Shown: positions 32,461 to 44,284 of the stretch, piece by piece
Numbering within the stretch: the first letter of the stretch is position 1
Layout: each line of letters starts with the position of its first letter
Source of the DNA: Gigaspora rosea
Lineage: Eukaryota > Glomeromycota > Glomeromycetes > Diversisporales > Gigasporaceae
Direction: 5' to 3'
DNA: 64,000 nt
Assembly (NCBI GenBank): GCA_003550325.1
Contig: QKWP01000012.1
Location: 63,205-127,204, forward strand
Notes under the pieces: model-generated
The model's database searches: none
What the model was told of the DNA's origin: nothing
What the model saw: the letters and a program-made list of their open reading frames with translations, nothing else
Made by a program: the position numbers and the translations under genes

Positions 32461-32588
32461 AAAATTTTACTAGAGTAACTCCTGTTGCACTTTTAACAAA
32501 AAATGATCCCTTTGCAATTTTGGTTTAATCTTGACTTTAATTTAAATTCTAATTTTACTTTATCTTTAATTTTAACCTAACTCTAATG
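32461..32588 (-). mobile_element. Truncated copy of the CTAGACAGTGCCCC MITE
   Basis: AAAATTTTACTAGAGTAACT, CCTGTTGCACTTTTAACAAA and AAATGATCC match the reverse complement of 15860-15945, and end in degraded CTAATTTTA/TTAACCTAAC telomere-like repeats. Confidence 0.65.
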
Positions 32589-32621
32589 ATCTTATAAGTG
32601 TTATATAACAGGTTGTTAAAA

Positions 32622-32622
<1 letters not shown>

Positions 32623-32652
<30 letters not shown>

Positions 32653-33742
32653 GTAAGCGAGATCTTGTCGCAGTTTATTTATTATTATTAATATAATGAT
32701 ACTATACGTTGTATATTAAATTTTACAAAACTGGGACTTAGGCTACTGTACCTATGATCTATACTTAGCTAAAAGCAGCAATTGCTGCCACTTAGACTAC
32801 GAAAAAACAAATGTTAATATGACAGGCCTATTGCCTGCCCTTAGCTAAAGAGAATCAAAGACAAAGCTTATGCTGTGAAACTTTCTATTTCTATATTACG
32901 AAGAGCTATTTTATACTATTTTATTGAAAGAAACACAGAGAGAAAGAATGTTTTAAATTGGGATGTTTTAGTACTCATAGGTAAGTTAGAAGAAGTATAT
33001 AGGTTGTGGGTTTAGTGATCGTAGGTAAGTTGGATAAGAATATAGAGTATACTAGTAGAATGTATTGAAGTATTCCAGTGTATAGTCAGGATAGATGGTC
33101 ATGTTTTGGTTATAGTAGGATTGTATAGTAGTTTGTCAGATTAATCATGTGTTGTTTTGATGGTTTGTTGTGAGGATCAATTTGGTAACGTGTGTTTGTC
33201 GGGTTTGTTGTGAGAGTCGATTAGGTGATGTGTGTTGTTGTTGTATTGATATTGTAGATCATTCTATTTTTGTAGATAATGATATAATTAGTTTGGTTTG
33301 ATAGGGGTGAGCTAGAACGCCCACTTTTGCATAAATTTTTGTAATATTTTGTAGAGGTGTAGTGATGTCCAGTATTTGGGTTGTGTTGAGTATAAAGTAA
33401 AGTGTTATTGTGTATGGTTGTAACTCTAATAATAGAGTATAGTATAATTGTGTGGTTGTATAATAAGTATACTCGTGGAGTGAGGTTTGAACAAAATTGT
33501 CTGACTAACTAGTTTTTTTGCCGAAGACAAAGCTACTAGACTAAGCTACTAGTGCAAACTTAAAAATTAAGCAGATTTTTAGACTAAGTAGGAGTGGGTA
33601 GCTAGTATATAAGGAATGGCAGTAGTTAGAAAACGTTCATGTACAGTATAACTGTGAGTTTTTCTTATTTAAGCCGCTGAAAAATGGGTATGAGTAAAAA
33701 ACATAATAAAATGGAGATCAGCGGAAAGAGTTTTTTTTTTTT
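32623..33742 (-). mobile_element. Non-LTR retroposon with poly(A) tail
   Basis: 12-bp target duplication GGTTGTTAAAAT (32611-32622 and 33743-33754). The left end is a T tract (32640-32652), i.e. a 3' poly(A) tail on the minus strand, preceded by GCGACAAGATCTCGCTTAC. On the minus strand TAGCTTAGTCTAG (about 33540) and GTTCAAACC (about 33490) are spaced like Pol III A and B boxes. No reading frame. Could be a SINE or a 5'-truncated LINE end. Confidence 0.6.
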
Positions 33743-33837
33743 GGTTGTTAAAATATATTATTCCTTATTTTTATATTTGTTTTATATTTTAGTTAAATAA
33801 ATTATATTTTTTATTATTTTATTGTTAATAATTCTCA

Positions 33838-34080
33838 TGGATAAAGCTAAAAATGGCTGAAGCTGGAAATTAGGAACCTTGATTTAAAAATATAAGCCCT
33901 ACTAAAATCCACTTATACTCTTTTATTATTAAAACTAACCCTAAACCTAACCTAACCCTATAAAAAAACTCTCCAACAAAAGGCCAAAAAAAATTTTTGA
34001 AAATTTCATATTAAAATAATTAAAATTTCCAGCTTTAGCCATTTCTAAAATTTCCAGCTTTAGCCATTTCCAGCTTCAAC
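33838..34080. mobile_element. MITE with GGCTRAAGCTGGAAAT ends
   Basis: Left ATAAAGCTAAAAATGGCTGA-AGCTGGAAATT; right AATTTCCAGCTTTAGCCATT occurs twice, the second followed by TCCAGCTTCAACC. The core contains ACTAACCCTAAACCTAACC telomere-like repeats. Confidence 0.65.
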
Positions 34081-34129
34081 CACAACAATAATTTTTAAAT
34101 ATATTAATTAAAAATAAAATTAAAAAATG

Positions 34130-34330
34130 ACTAAAAGAAGTAAAAAAGTATAAATATGAGAGAGAAAAAAATAAGTATAAGAAAGAGAAAGTAGGAATGA
34201 GAAAGATAAAAAGAAAAAGAGAGAGAAAAAGAGAGAAAGGGAGAGAGAGAAAGAAAAAATAAGAGAAAATGAAATAGAGAGAGTATGAGTAAGTGAGAAA
34301 AAGTGAGAAAAGAAATTTTTTTATTTGAGA
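34130..34330. repeat. Polypurine (GA-rich) tract
   Basis: About 180 nt almost exclusively A and G on the plus strand (AGAGAGAAAAAGAGAGAAAG and similar). The long minus-strand frame across it is Phe/Leu/Ser low-complexity and not taken as a gene. Confidence 0.8.
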
Positions 34331-34515
34331 ACATAAAAAAATTTTTGAGAACATTAAATTAAACAAATATATTCTCATGAAAACATAATCAAAGCAGATT
34401 TCCAACACTGCTCATGGCCCCATTATAAAAGTCAAAATGCAAAATGCCATAAGAACCGAATAATTCAAAACTTATTTCTTGAAAGGAGTTAGTTGTTGAT
34501 CTCAATATGAATTAA

Positions 34516-36141
34516 TTAAAAGAACAAGAGAAAGCAGTATAGATAGAGAGCAATAAAAGAGTGATTATTAATTGGGGCAGAGGAGGTGAATACTTTAGTA
34601 TAAAGAGGGTAAAGAAAATCTACTTTAACATCTCCACTGTTGGACTTGGCAATAATTATTCCATTTGATGGAATTGAGGAATTAGTAGACTTCTTTGTTC
34701 CTTTTAAAGTATTTCCAGAATAAGCTGAGTCCAAATTATTGTCAGCATTATTAGCACTTACACGACCAGAGTTTGAGAAAATGTCATATTCGCCAGCGAA
34801 CGTATCATTCTGTTTAAAAATTTAAAGTAAATTATTTTGGCTATAATTTATTAGATAAATCAAGTTAAATGATATTTTTGTGTACACACCAGATTCAAGG
34901 ATATTGAACCGCTCTCAGACTCTAAATCAATATAAGGCTGTGAATTATTTTTTCCGACGGCGATATTAACTCCAATATAACCATTATAACCTAATGCGAT
35001 AAATGAATTGTTAAGTTCCTTCGCATTACCAATAATTTGGGATTTTCCGGATGCGCTTATTTCCATAGATTGGATTGAAGTATTCTTGAGTTTTATTAAA
35101 AGAAAGTTTTAATAATCGCAATTTTTAAAAATAAAATTTCAAGTCTATATATTCTAAAATTACCTGTAAATTAATATATGAGTCATGTGAAATTAACTTT
35201 AGGTTATGTGGAATGTAAGGTAAATTATCTAATGCAAAGGTGACATTAAAATTGGACGCGTCAAAGCTAATGTTGCGATTTGGTTGATTATCAAAGAAAG
35301 GCGGAAATAATATTTCCACTTTGACTCTACCGCATCGTTCAGACCGCCAAAATGAGTTAGAACCAGATGTCTATATAAAATAAATTATTTAAAAAAAAAT
35401 TCTTAAAATTTTATATTTGAGTAATTCAATACGTACAAGATGGAGTTTACGTGACATTCCTTCGTTATTCAAATCATAATTTGATCCATCAGCCATAGAA
35501 ACAATTGCAAAAGATAATACAATATTGGTATTATTATTTGAATTGGTTTTAAAAATCAGATCTCTAGTCTATAATTATTAAACTTGTTAAAAGTCAAATT
35601 TTTTTGAAAATATAAAAAATTGACAATATATTCTTCATAGCTTACATCGAATCTGCCCTCATATGTCAATTGAAAACTTGAAAGCGTATCTGGATTAAAC
35701 TCTAATTCAATAGGATTATGGTTGTTTATATCAAGAGATCTACATAAAGTGCTATTCGGTGGTGAAAAATAATCCATCTATTTATGAAAGCAAAGTCCTT
35801 ATAAGTTAAATAGTATACTTTATTGAAATGACTTAATAATATCTGAATATACACACAGGAAATATAACAGCGACGTAAATGATCATGTAACAAAAACCAC
35901 CTAAGGCGTACATTCCTGCTAATAATAGAGATAGCCAACCGATCCCGATAGCTATATACCTTAGCATATCTAATCGAGTTTTTGAGTTAGTTATATCAAA
36001 TTAACGAATTAACGGTCTTAAAAACAGAAACATACCCCAAATGTAATATAGCGTTGTTCGACCATTGCGAAGAAGGCTTTGTATTATTCTTTTCATATGA
36101 CTATCTATTTCATTTGTCAAAAGCTCATCTCCGTATTCCAT
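34516..36141 (-). CDS. Single-pass membrane protein with beta-repeat ectodomain
   Basis: Seven exons, all GT-AG: to 36036, 35857-35969, 35646-35777, 35437-35568, 35164-35370, 34890-35084 and 34516-34809; phases fit and all but the first intron are phase 0. With ATG 36141 the product is about 392 residues. An N-terminal cytosolic stretch (MEYGDELLTNEIDSHMKR) is followed by a hydrophobic segment (LRYIAIGIGWLSLLLAGMYA and onward, residues about 37-72), then a large presumably extracellular part with beta-strand-rich, Asn/Ser-rich repeats (for example ESESGSISLNL, SNSGRVSANN, SNSGDVKVDFL). These resemble adhesin-like DUF4097-type beta-helix repeats. The C-terminus is hydrophobic. A first exon further upstream is possible (a TGTAG acceptor precedes 36185). 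Substrate or partner unknown. Confidence 0.7.
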
Positions 36142-36643
36142 TATTGAAATTAGGTGATTATAAGCCTCACTCGTTTTAGTAAATACTACAGCAATTATAA
36201 TCACAGTAAATATAATTACAGCAAATATGTAATTATAATCACATCACAGTAATTATATTAAAATAAAATAAACCAATTTATATGAAAATCTTCTCAATAT
36301 GGTGAATTTACTAATAAGCTCTTATGATAAATTTTTTTTTTAAAAAATTTATCATGGAATAAATGTCTTCAATATAACGAGTATTTGTCTCTCTCAAGTA
36401 AAATTTTCAATTAAAAATGATCATGTCTCGTCGAGTTTTTATTTATTCTTATGCGTTGTGAATAGGGTAAAATTTTTTCCTATTTCGTTATATTTTTGGA
36501 ATATTATTTCCTATAGAAGTAACACATTAGAATTAACATATTTCGAAAATAAACGGGGATACAAAATGTCCTATTTCTTTGAAATCCGAAAATGAAATAG
36601 GAGTTATCTGGAGATAAAATGAGTAACCTTTTTTTTGATGATG
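36142..36643. other. 5' flank of the membrane-protein gene
   Basis: Short palindrome GATAAATTTTTT/AAAAAATTTATC near 36328-36355, and CCTATTTCGTTAT/CCTATTTCTTTG direct repeat. No gene. Confidence 0.4.
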
Positions 36644-36834
36644 TATTGTTATCATATGAGTGCTGCCAAGGGAAAAAAACCGTTCGGACTTTCAGTATAT
36701 TTTGTGTACAGTCAGCTGTCTATGGAAAATTTATCATGATAAATTTCCGTAGACGGCTAACTGTATACAAAATATATTAAAGTCTGAACGGCTTTTTTCC
36801 CTTGGCAACACTCATATGATACTATCGTAATAAA
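36644..36834. repeat. Near-perfect foldback palindrome, arms about 90 bp
   Basis: TATTGTTATCATATGAGTGC...CCAAGGGAAAAAA...ACTTTCAGTATATTTTGTG is mirrored with few mismatches; centre TTTATCATGATAAA. Non-coding. Confidence 0.9.
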
Positions 36835-37637
36835 TTAATAAAGAACAAAATTATCGCTTAAAATTTTTTTTAAAATTCTCAAATAATATTACATATTTAT
36901 TTTCAAATTTCGAAAAAAATTCACGATCATAAAAAGTATTAATTACTATAATGTTATTATTTAAGTGGAAGATCGCAGATAAAGGGTATAAAATGATCGA
37001 CATTTTATAATAAATCACGGCGGAATTTAATAGTAAATTTCTATAGTGTGCGAATGGGGCTTGCTTACATATAAAAGTAATTTTTTTATTAAGTAACTCT
37101 TTCTTATTGCTTAATTGAAAGTTGTAGAGCAAATTCTTGTGATTCTAATGGCAGTAAAATCATCAAAAATCGGTTTGATAGATCATAAGATACGAGTATT
37201 TTTCAATTGTTTACTATAGAGTTTTTTCTTATGAATTGAAGCACATGACGTTCCACTTACTATATAAGGTAATAGTCACATGCCCGCCGATTTTTACTAT
37301 GAAATTTGTTCCCTTTAACTGCGGACTACTAATTAAATAAGATTACAAATCAAAATAAATGATTTATATGAATCACTGATTTCGAAATAAACACGTCAAT
37401 AATTTAATTCGAATCACCTTAACAGTTAACAGTTAATTGTGAAACTTAATTTAGGAGTTTGATTTCCCGTTATATAATATTACGTATGATATTGTAATAA
37501 CACAGATGCTGACTCATATCAGCATATTTCTCGCTCGGAATTTAGTTTCCTACGATAATCTGCTGTACAGTCTGATTAACGTATTAACGTTTTATATTGT
37601 AGACCTTTCCTAATAGGTCTACTAATTTACCAACTAA
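36835..37637. other. AT-rich intergenic
   Basis: One minus-strand frame (36851-37132) has no recognisable features and was not accepted. No other gene. Confidence 0.4.
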
Positions 37638-37728
37638 TTTCTCCCCACACTTCTGATAGATTCTACTAATTATTTACATATCGGAGTGTCTGTTATTTAA
37701 GAACACCGATAGTGAAGTGTGGGAGAAA
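37638..37728. repeat. Inverted repeat, arms about 25 bp
   Basis: CTAATTTCTCCCCACACTTC (left) and GAAGTGTGGGAGAAATTAG (right) separated by about 45 bp; ATCGG/CCGAT pairing continues inward. Confidence 0.8.
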
Positions 37729-38936
37729 TTAGTAAACGTGTAGATGATGCGTAATCAGCATCACGGAAACAGAACTCACGTGATCTCAATAATCACTTGT
37801 TGTCGAAAAACGCTTCGTTCAGGACAACAATTATTGCGCTTGGCAAAAAGATGTGATCTCTGCAGATCTCAATGTCGTGTAAAAATCGGAGATTTTATAA
37901 ATTTTTTGAGTTTTAAGAATTAAATCGATTTCAAAGAAATATAAGCGTAACCAATCGAAAATATAAACAGACAATTTGGAATCCCAGTGATTATCAGCCA
38001 TCATCGTTAAAAAAATCACCGGGTCATGCAGAAGAATTAATTACATAATTCTACAATGATGTCATGCAAAATCACAGGATTTTCTGATTTACGTAAGAGA
38101 ATTTAAAATATAAATACGGAAATATAACTGATCAATAAACAATCTAGAATCTTCGAAATTTCCATCGATCATCAACACAAATATCATGGATCACACCTTT
38201 TGCAAAGCGCAATTTTGGTAATTCTACAATTCTGCGTAGATTTGACGTAATTTCCACAGTTCCACAAGTGTAAGCGAAATTTTGTTTAGCCCGAAGACTA
38301 AGAATCCCGTAAAAATGCGAAAACCGCAGTCCAAACCTGTCAGTAATAAAAAACCAATTTAGAATTTTGCAATTTATTTAAACTTTTTAACATAGCCAGC
38401 ATTCCATAGGTAATTGAGTTTGAAGTTATAGACCTAAGTTTTTTAAAATTATAATATGTGGAATCGTTTTTTTAATATTAAAATAGAACCGGTGTCACGT
38501 TACCGCAGTAAGTCACATGACCCACGTGATCGTACGGATCATCAGTTCCGAGATCCACATCACCGTAGCTACATAAAGTATAATGAAAGATGAAACGCAT
38601 TAATCGATCGTTATAATTAGATTAATTAAAGAAGCTGATTAAATTGAAATAAATTAGTTTAGTTACTTCGCCCTAGTAGACCTCATAGGAAGAAGTTCGT
38701 TTGATTGGTTAATTTTTATGGATCTACCCGTGATAATCAACCAATCAAATTACAAAATATATTTAATAAAAAATTCGTCGCTTTAATACTACTAGAAAAC
38801 GAAAGAAACTTTTTTTTTATGAAGAGATTTATAAATCAATATGTACTGGTATATAAAAAAATTAATTTATCAAAATTACAAAACACAAATAGATACACGT
38901 AAAGCAAGATAAAAGTAGTATTTATTGTGACAGATT
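37729..38936. other. Intergenic, no gene seen
   Basis: Several CACGTGATC motifs (37779, 38524). The plus frame at 38705-38902 is not convincing. Nothing else. Confidence 0.4.
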
Positions 38937-39125
38937 ACCAGATTAAAATGAAATTATAGTATAAAATCTCGAAAACTAAATTTTTTTGGGGTGCATTTTT
39001 TAGGGTTATGGTTTGGGTTAGAGGTTAGTTTTAAAGAAAATTATAATAAACAAGTATTAGTGGGTTTTAGAAGGTTAGAAGGTTAAGTAGAAAATGTAGA
39101 TTTATTTTAAATTATGATCTGCGAC
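38937..39125. mobile_element. MITE GTGACAGATTA family, copy 1
   Basis: 189 bp. Ends GTGACAGAT and ATCTGCGAC; 7-bp target duplication ATTTATT at 38930-38936 and 39126-39132. Interior AGATTAAAATGAAATT and a telomere-like TTAGGGTTATGGTTTGGGTT core. Homologous to 46331-47602. Confidence 0.8.
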
Positions 39126-39189
39126 ATTTATTATCAATAATCTCATTAATACCCAATCTACAATCTATAAGCTATCTATAAACCTAAAC

Positions 39190-39890
39190 TTATTACGGTT
39201 GACGGGCCCAAACACAACGCAAGAACCTAACACATTCACGTATTAAACCCGGCTTTTCGTCTATAATAAACTTATTCTAATACAAATTCAATATGAGTAA
39301 TTAAAGTTGATTTAAATCCGAAGTAATAAGGCAGTCTTGATCCCAGTTGCCTTCATTCTCGATATAACCTGAAAAGGACCAATAAACGGTGGCATATTTT
39401 TGTCTTCTAAGTAAATTTTTTCAGTTTTGAAGACGTTTTTCCGAAGCTATCAATGGTGTTTACGGTGAATTTTTATTAGTGAAACGTCACGTGCTTAAAA
39501 AGTACTTTAAAACGTATAAATAAGTTACCCGGGCAATTGATTTACATTAGCCAATCAGACGAATTTCTTCCTATGAAGTTCTGACTTTGAACGAGAGACT
39601 TCAACCTCCCCTTCCCTTTGAATTCAATAAAAGATTGTATTTGTTTATTATTATATTTAATAAAATAGAGTCGCGTCTTCATACACGTTAAATTAAACAC
39701 TTATCTTGCAACTATTCGTATCGTCATATACGTTTAGTTGTGCCTCTTTTATAAAGCCTTGTAAATCCTCTTGATAAAGTCGTATATCCGACAAAGTACT
39801 AACATACCAAATCGCCCAGTTTATAGTCGTAAACGTGTTAGTCCTCTGAATTAGATTAAGAGGTCAAGTTCGGGTGTGACACCGGATATA
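39190..39890. mobile_element. Possible fossil LTR-retroelement trace
   Basis: A minus-strand segment (about 39310-39440) reads like the region after the integrase core of a Ty3-type polyprotein; the adjoining 39480-39885 has a TATAAATAAG box, an AATAAA signal and a GGTGTGACA end that would suit a solo LTR. Orientations do not agree, so these may be two separate old remnants. Broken and old. Confidence 0.25.
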
Positions 39891-40449
39891 ATTAGGATCA
39901 CAACATAATTTGCTTCACTTTTTAAAATTGTAATTGAATAGGGCTATTAAATAATTAGGTTATTGTCAAAAAAAAATTATCGGACGGGTTCATATATAAC
40001 AGTATAACTTCAAATTCAGTTACTCGTGCTTATATGAAACTTAAAGCCTTATCGGCCACAAATATAAATATGCTAATAAATCTAGCAAGCTAATTAATAA
40101 TAAAAAGTTTAATACAGCCAACTTTTCTTTTATAATAAAAATACTAAATAAATTCTAATTTTGAATTAAAACATCAAAAATGTAACTTTGCATATAGTAT
40201 ATGATCGTCATTTGTAGTATTACTAAAATTATTAACTGTTAATCTCTGCGGAAATTAGGTACTGTACGTACGTACGTCAATTCTACATAGAACAGGGACA
40301 CGGAAATTATAGCACACCTAATTACTAATTATTTTATGTGTAACTGATAGCTTTCAACGGACTTAAATCACATAAATTCCATGTAGAATTATTTCTACAC
40401 ATGTAGAATTAATTCTCTAGTCAGGACTTTTTATAACAAAAACACTGAC
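39891..40449. other. 5' flank of the SUR7-like gene
   Basis: AT-rich. Paired CATGTAGAATTA / CTACACATGTAGAATTAAT motifs at 40380-40412. No gene. Confidence 0.4.
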
Positions 40450-41133
40450 ATGATGGAAAGTAAAAAAGCGATAATAGTTGCGACAATTTTTTCGTTTATT
40501 TCGTTAATTTCCCTTTCCTTGGTAAATTTGGGCACTCCAGTTATTCAACCGATTTCTTTGATCACAATCATATATAAATCATTGTCAATAGATTCTTCGG
40601 ATTCAATTACTTATTTCATCAGAATTGGAATATACGGAACCTGTATGTCTGATTCGTCTAGTACATCAGGTTGTTCTCATTCTGATATTGATAGTGATAT
40701 TCAACTTAAGATTGGAAATTATCCTTCTCAATCAGGATACTTGCTGTTTATGCATCCTATTGGTAAATTTGTTTTATAAACTATTCCAATAGTATGTTAA
40801 AATTATTGTTAATAGGTATTAAAAGTATTTTAAATTCTTTTAGGTTTATTTGTCTCATTTTTTCTGGTGATCATAAGTTTTTCCATTTGCTTGAATTATA
40901 TTAGAGGCCAAGATTATAGAAGACTCATAAGTAATTCTTTGATTTCTAGTACAATTGTCAATTTAATGGCAATTATAGGAGATATATTAATTTTTAAATA
41001 TTTTTCGGATACATATGGTGACGGAACTACAACTTTTGGTTCTGGATTCGCTTTAGTATTTGTATCTTTTATATGTACATTATTTTCAACTTTCGCCTTT
41101 TATAAGGCAGGCATTTTAAGCCATCCATTATAG
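40450..41133 (+). CDS. SUR7/PalI-type four-helix membrane protein
   Basis: Two exons, 40450-40762 and 40844-41133, joined by an 81-nt GT-AG intron that splits a Gly codon; 200 residues. Helix 1 about residues 8-32 (AIIVATIFSFISLISLSLVN), an extracellular loop to about 95 containing IRIGIYGTCMSDSSSTSGC, which matches the GlxGxC...C signature of claudin-like SUR7/PalI proteins, then three further helices (about 103-127, 138-160, 170-192; for example FGSGFALVFVSFICTLFSTF) and a short tail. Family role: plasma-membrane eisosome proteins (Sur7) or ambient-pH sensing (PalI/Rim9). Short cytosolic tail favours the Sur7-like side. Two adjacent ATG codons at the start; the first is used here. Confidence 0.75.
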
Positions 41134-41683
41134 CCATGTTTTAATGTAGTGGTCATCTTTATTCATACTATGAACGACAAAAAATCTTAGAATTGAATTA
41201 AAATATACTTTCAGAGGGGTTATATAAACCATTTATAGTATGTCTAATTAATTAGCCAAGATTTAATATAAGTATAAATTTATATACTAATTTTATTAAT
41301 TTTTTATTTGAGAATTTCTATTTGTGTATATACACAGTTATTTTGATATCTCAAAATCTTAATGATAAAATAGCTTTTAAGGTCCTAAGAAAAAATATTT
41401 TTTTAAAACTTAGTAGAAACTATAATTTCATCTAACCCTAAAGCCAACCTTACTCTTTAAATCGGATTAATTTTTATAACTTATGTATAATAAATTATAT
41501 TTTTTAAAAAATAAAAATAAATATTAATATTCATATATAAATTTTAGGGTTAATATATATGTACTGTACCGATAGGGTGTGAAATGTCATATGATCTACA
41601 AACATATTGAAGATCATATATTAAATTTTACTAATAAAGATTTTTTGTCGATCATTCTGTTAATAACAAAAACATATAAAATT
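41134..41683. other. 3' flank, no gene
   Basis: AT-rich; one telomere-like CATCTAACCCTAAAGCCAAC stretch at 41428-41450. Confidence 0.4.
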
Positions 41684-42318
41684 TTATGGTCCAGTGCATA
41701 AAGATTTGTACCTCAAAAAGTTTTATAATTTTAACTCTTAGTAAAAGTTTTTATATTTTTGATTAATTATTAAAAATTTTTTAATATCAAATAAAATAGG
41801 TTTTAATCTAACTTATTATATTATTTTTATTGTTTTAACATTGTTTTATTTTAGTAATTTTGCATGTACAATTTGCTGTATTCAAGAAAAAAAGGAAAAT
41901 TTTTTTTTAAAAAAAAAAGATATTTTAATACTTTCGCAACCAATATGCAGTCCTATGAGCTTGTACTACGCAAGTGCATTAATGTGCATATGATAAAGAT
42001 ATAGTTAAATTTTGAGCAAAATTGAATCACTAGTTGTGAAGAAATTAAGCTTTAAAGTGAAGTAATTTGATTTTTTTACTATATATGCGTATATATAAAT
42101 TACTATAGATTACTATAGTAAATTATATAGTAAATATTGTTAAAAAAAGTTACTATTAATAAAGTTTTTTATTTTATCAATAAAATAATCAAAATAATTT
42201 TATTTTTATTAATCCGGTAACCTAATAAGTATATTAAATTAAAAAAATCAAAAATTAATTTGTACAAAAAATATTTGAATCAGAGCTATTTGAGGTACAA
42301 ATCTTTATACACCAGACT
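41684..42318. mobile_element. Non-autonomous element with 33-bp inverted ends
   Basis: Left GTCCAGTGCATAAAGATTTG-TACCTCAAA; right (reverse complement) GTCTGGTGTATAAAGATTTG-TACCTCAAA. 635 bp, AT-rich, non-coding. Confidence 0.7.
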
Positions 42319-42327
42319 ATAAATTGA

Positions 42328-42576
42328 AATAACTCCTGAATTATTCATGAGATGTATGCGAAATTATATTTATTAATTCCTTTTAATATTCTCTTTAAAG
42401 CAATAGAGCCCTTTTTTTATTTTTCATATAAGTTAAAGTGAAAACTGATTACTAAAACACGATTAATTTTATGACAATAAAAAAAAGAGCTCTATTACCT
42501 TAAAGAGAACATTAAGTGGAATCTAATAAAGGTATTTTTACTCATATATCTTTAATAATTCAAAAGTTATTTCAGT
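42328..42576. repeat. Foldback palindrome, arms about 95 bp
   Basis: TGAAATAACTCCTGAATTAT...ATTCTCTTTAAAGCAATAGAG mirrored by CTCTATTACCTTAAAGAGAA...AATTCAAAAGTTATTTCA. Confidence 0.8.
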
Positions 42577-42754
42577 TTAAATTTTATATTGATAATAATA
42601 ATAATCGTAATGAGTGATCAGAAATATCGGGTCTCTGGTTGCAGATCATGCAGATTATTGGAAAAATCTTGATTAGTAAAAATTATTATGTGATCTTCAC
42701 TATGTTTGTATTTGTTATACTATTTCACACCCTAATGTACCGAAGGCAATGTTG
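42577..42754. other. Spacer
   Basis: No feature beyond an AATAATAATAATCG tract. Confidence 0.3.
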
Positions 42755-42990
42755 TACATGGGACAGTTGGAACATGAGTTGGGACATTTTGGGACAATTT
42801 TATAAATTGAAATTACTTAAATTTTTATTAAAATAATTTAATTTAATTATGTTAAAAATGTGTCCAGCACCTAAAAAAATATATAATTATATATTTTTTA
42901 AATTGATTTATTAATTATTAAGACTTGGAACATAGTTGGTACACTTGGGATACTGGGACGTTGGGACATGGCAAAAAAAGCCTGTAATAG
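42755..42990 (+). repeat. GGGACA repeat family R3, copy 1
   Basis: Begins with clustered GGGACA/GGAACA (GGGACAGTTGGAACATGAGT, TTGGGACATTTTGGGACA), AT-rich middle TTTTTATTAAAATAATTTAA, ends CTGGGACGTTGGGACATGGC-AAAAAAGCC. Matches 63484-63745 inverted. Confidence 0.7.
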
Positions 42991-44284
42991 CGAAAATGTA
43001 CAACACTGCCTGAAGGTACATATACCCACCATATCCGCGGATTTTTGGAATTACCCTTTTTTAGGGTTCCAAATTTTATATCAGCTGATCATTTTATACC
43101 CTAAAATAGCAATCATCTGATTATTTATCACCCCAAATTGTCTAATAATTAGTTATTAAAAAACAAAATTTATATATATTAAAGCACGTCAAACCAATTG
43201 CCCATCCTCAAAACCAATCACCAAAACCAATCATAGCAATCTTTACTTTACTTTAGTAAGTAAATATATTTAAAAGCTATGAATGTTTTACTTCTTCGCA
43301 ATAGTAAACTGTGATTTGTTGATTTACGTGCCTAGTTATTGAAAGAGTTTTCGGTGCTTTGATCATGATTAAAATGTATTGAAAATAAGGGCTTTTAATT
43401 AGGGGAAGTATTATAGTTTATACGGTTTTGTTATAGATCTTTGTTATATGTAAATCAGTGATAGAAACAACTGCTTATTATTTTTTGCATTTGGAAATTT
43501 TCGGTGGCATCTAACAAACCACTTAGAATCAACAAACACTAATAGAGATTTTTTATTTAGATCTGTCGTAGCACTACATAAGTGCGATACTTGAGCACAG
43601 CTCAATAACATTATTTGTATCATTGACTTCGATCGCTCTAAAATTTCATTGAAGTTTGTTTACTGGAACTAAGGAGAGCGAAGTCAAGGAATATCTGGTT
43701 CAACTGGTTAAGGTAACGAAGTAAAAGCCTTTTAGCCTTACTCTACTGAATTTCAGAAATGTCCGGGTATAGTTTAACTAGTTTGACTAGAACTAATGAA
43801 GGTCAAGTATATATATGGGCCAGAATTTGAGTGTGCGAGGGTGTTCACTTAAAAAAGTCTGTCTGTATTTTTTTTTTAAAAAAAAATATAGTACTGGGTT
43901 ATCAGGAAGGCAACCGTATTCAGATGTTTATTAATTAGCTAAGTTATGCCTTTCAGATTTGTAACTACTGAATTTAATAAAATTCATATTTTAATCGTAA
44001 CAAAACAAAAAAAAAATAAAATAAAACAAATAATTATGTTAAAAATTTTATTTTTTTATTTGAAAAAAAGCCCATTTGATATTATTAAAAATTCAAAGCT
44101 TTAGCCTATAAAACGCCACTATTACACTTGTCTATTTTTCAAGAATTATATGTTCGAATCAAGCTGGTGATAGTATATCAGTTGCGATTCAGACGTTTCA
44201 TTGCTACTATTTAAATTAAAAAACTAATATATACTCATTAGTTACTGTGTTTTGAGCTGTTTGAAACTTTCAAACAAATTAAAA
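42991..44284. other. Intergenic with inverted-repeat and tRNA-like traces
   Basis: Hairpin TTGACTTCGATCGCTCT / GGAGAGCGAAGTCAA (43621-43694). A-box-like TGGTTCAACTGGTTAAGG at 43697, and a B-box-like TGTTCGAATC at 44151; neither folds into a full tRNA by eye. No coding gene. Confidence 0.4.

Noticed and set aside
34076-34408. Phe/Leu/Ser-rich frame on the minus strand
   Set aside because: Created by the polypurine tract; no domain, signal or conservation.
36851-37132. 93-residue minus-strand frame as a gene
   Set aside because: Lys/Asn/Phe-rich, no recognisable motif, no splice or start context; AT-rich chance frame more likely.
43690-44200. tRNA genes
   Set aside because: A-box-like and B-box-like motifs (TGTTCGAATC) present, but no complete cloverleaf could be drawn by eye; kept only as traces.
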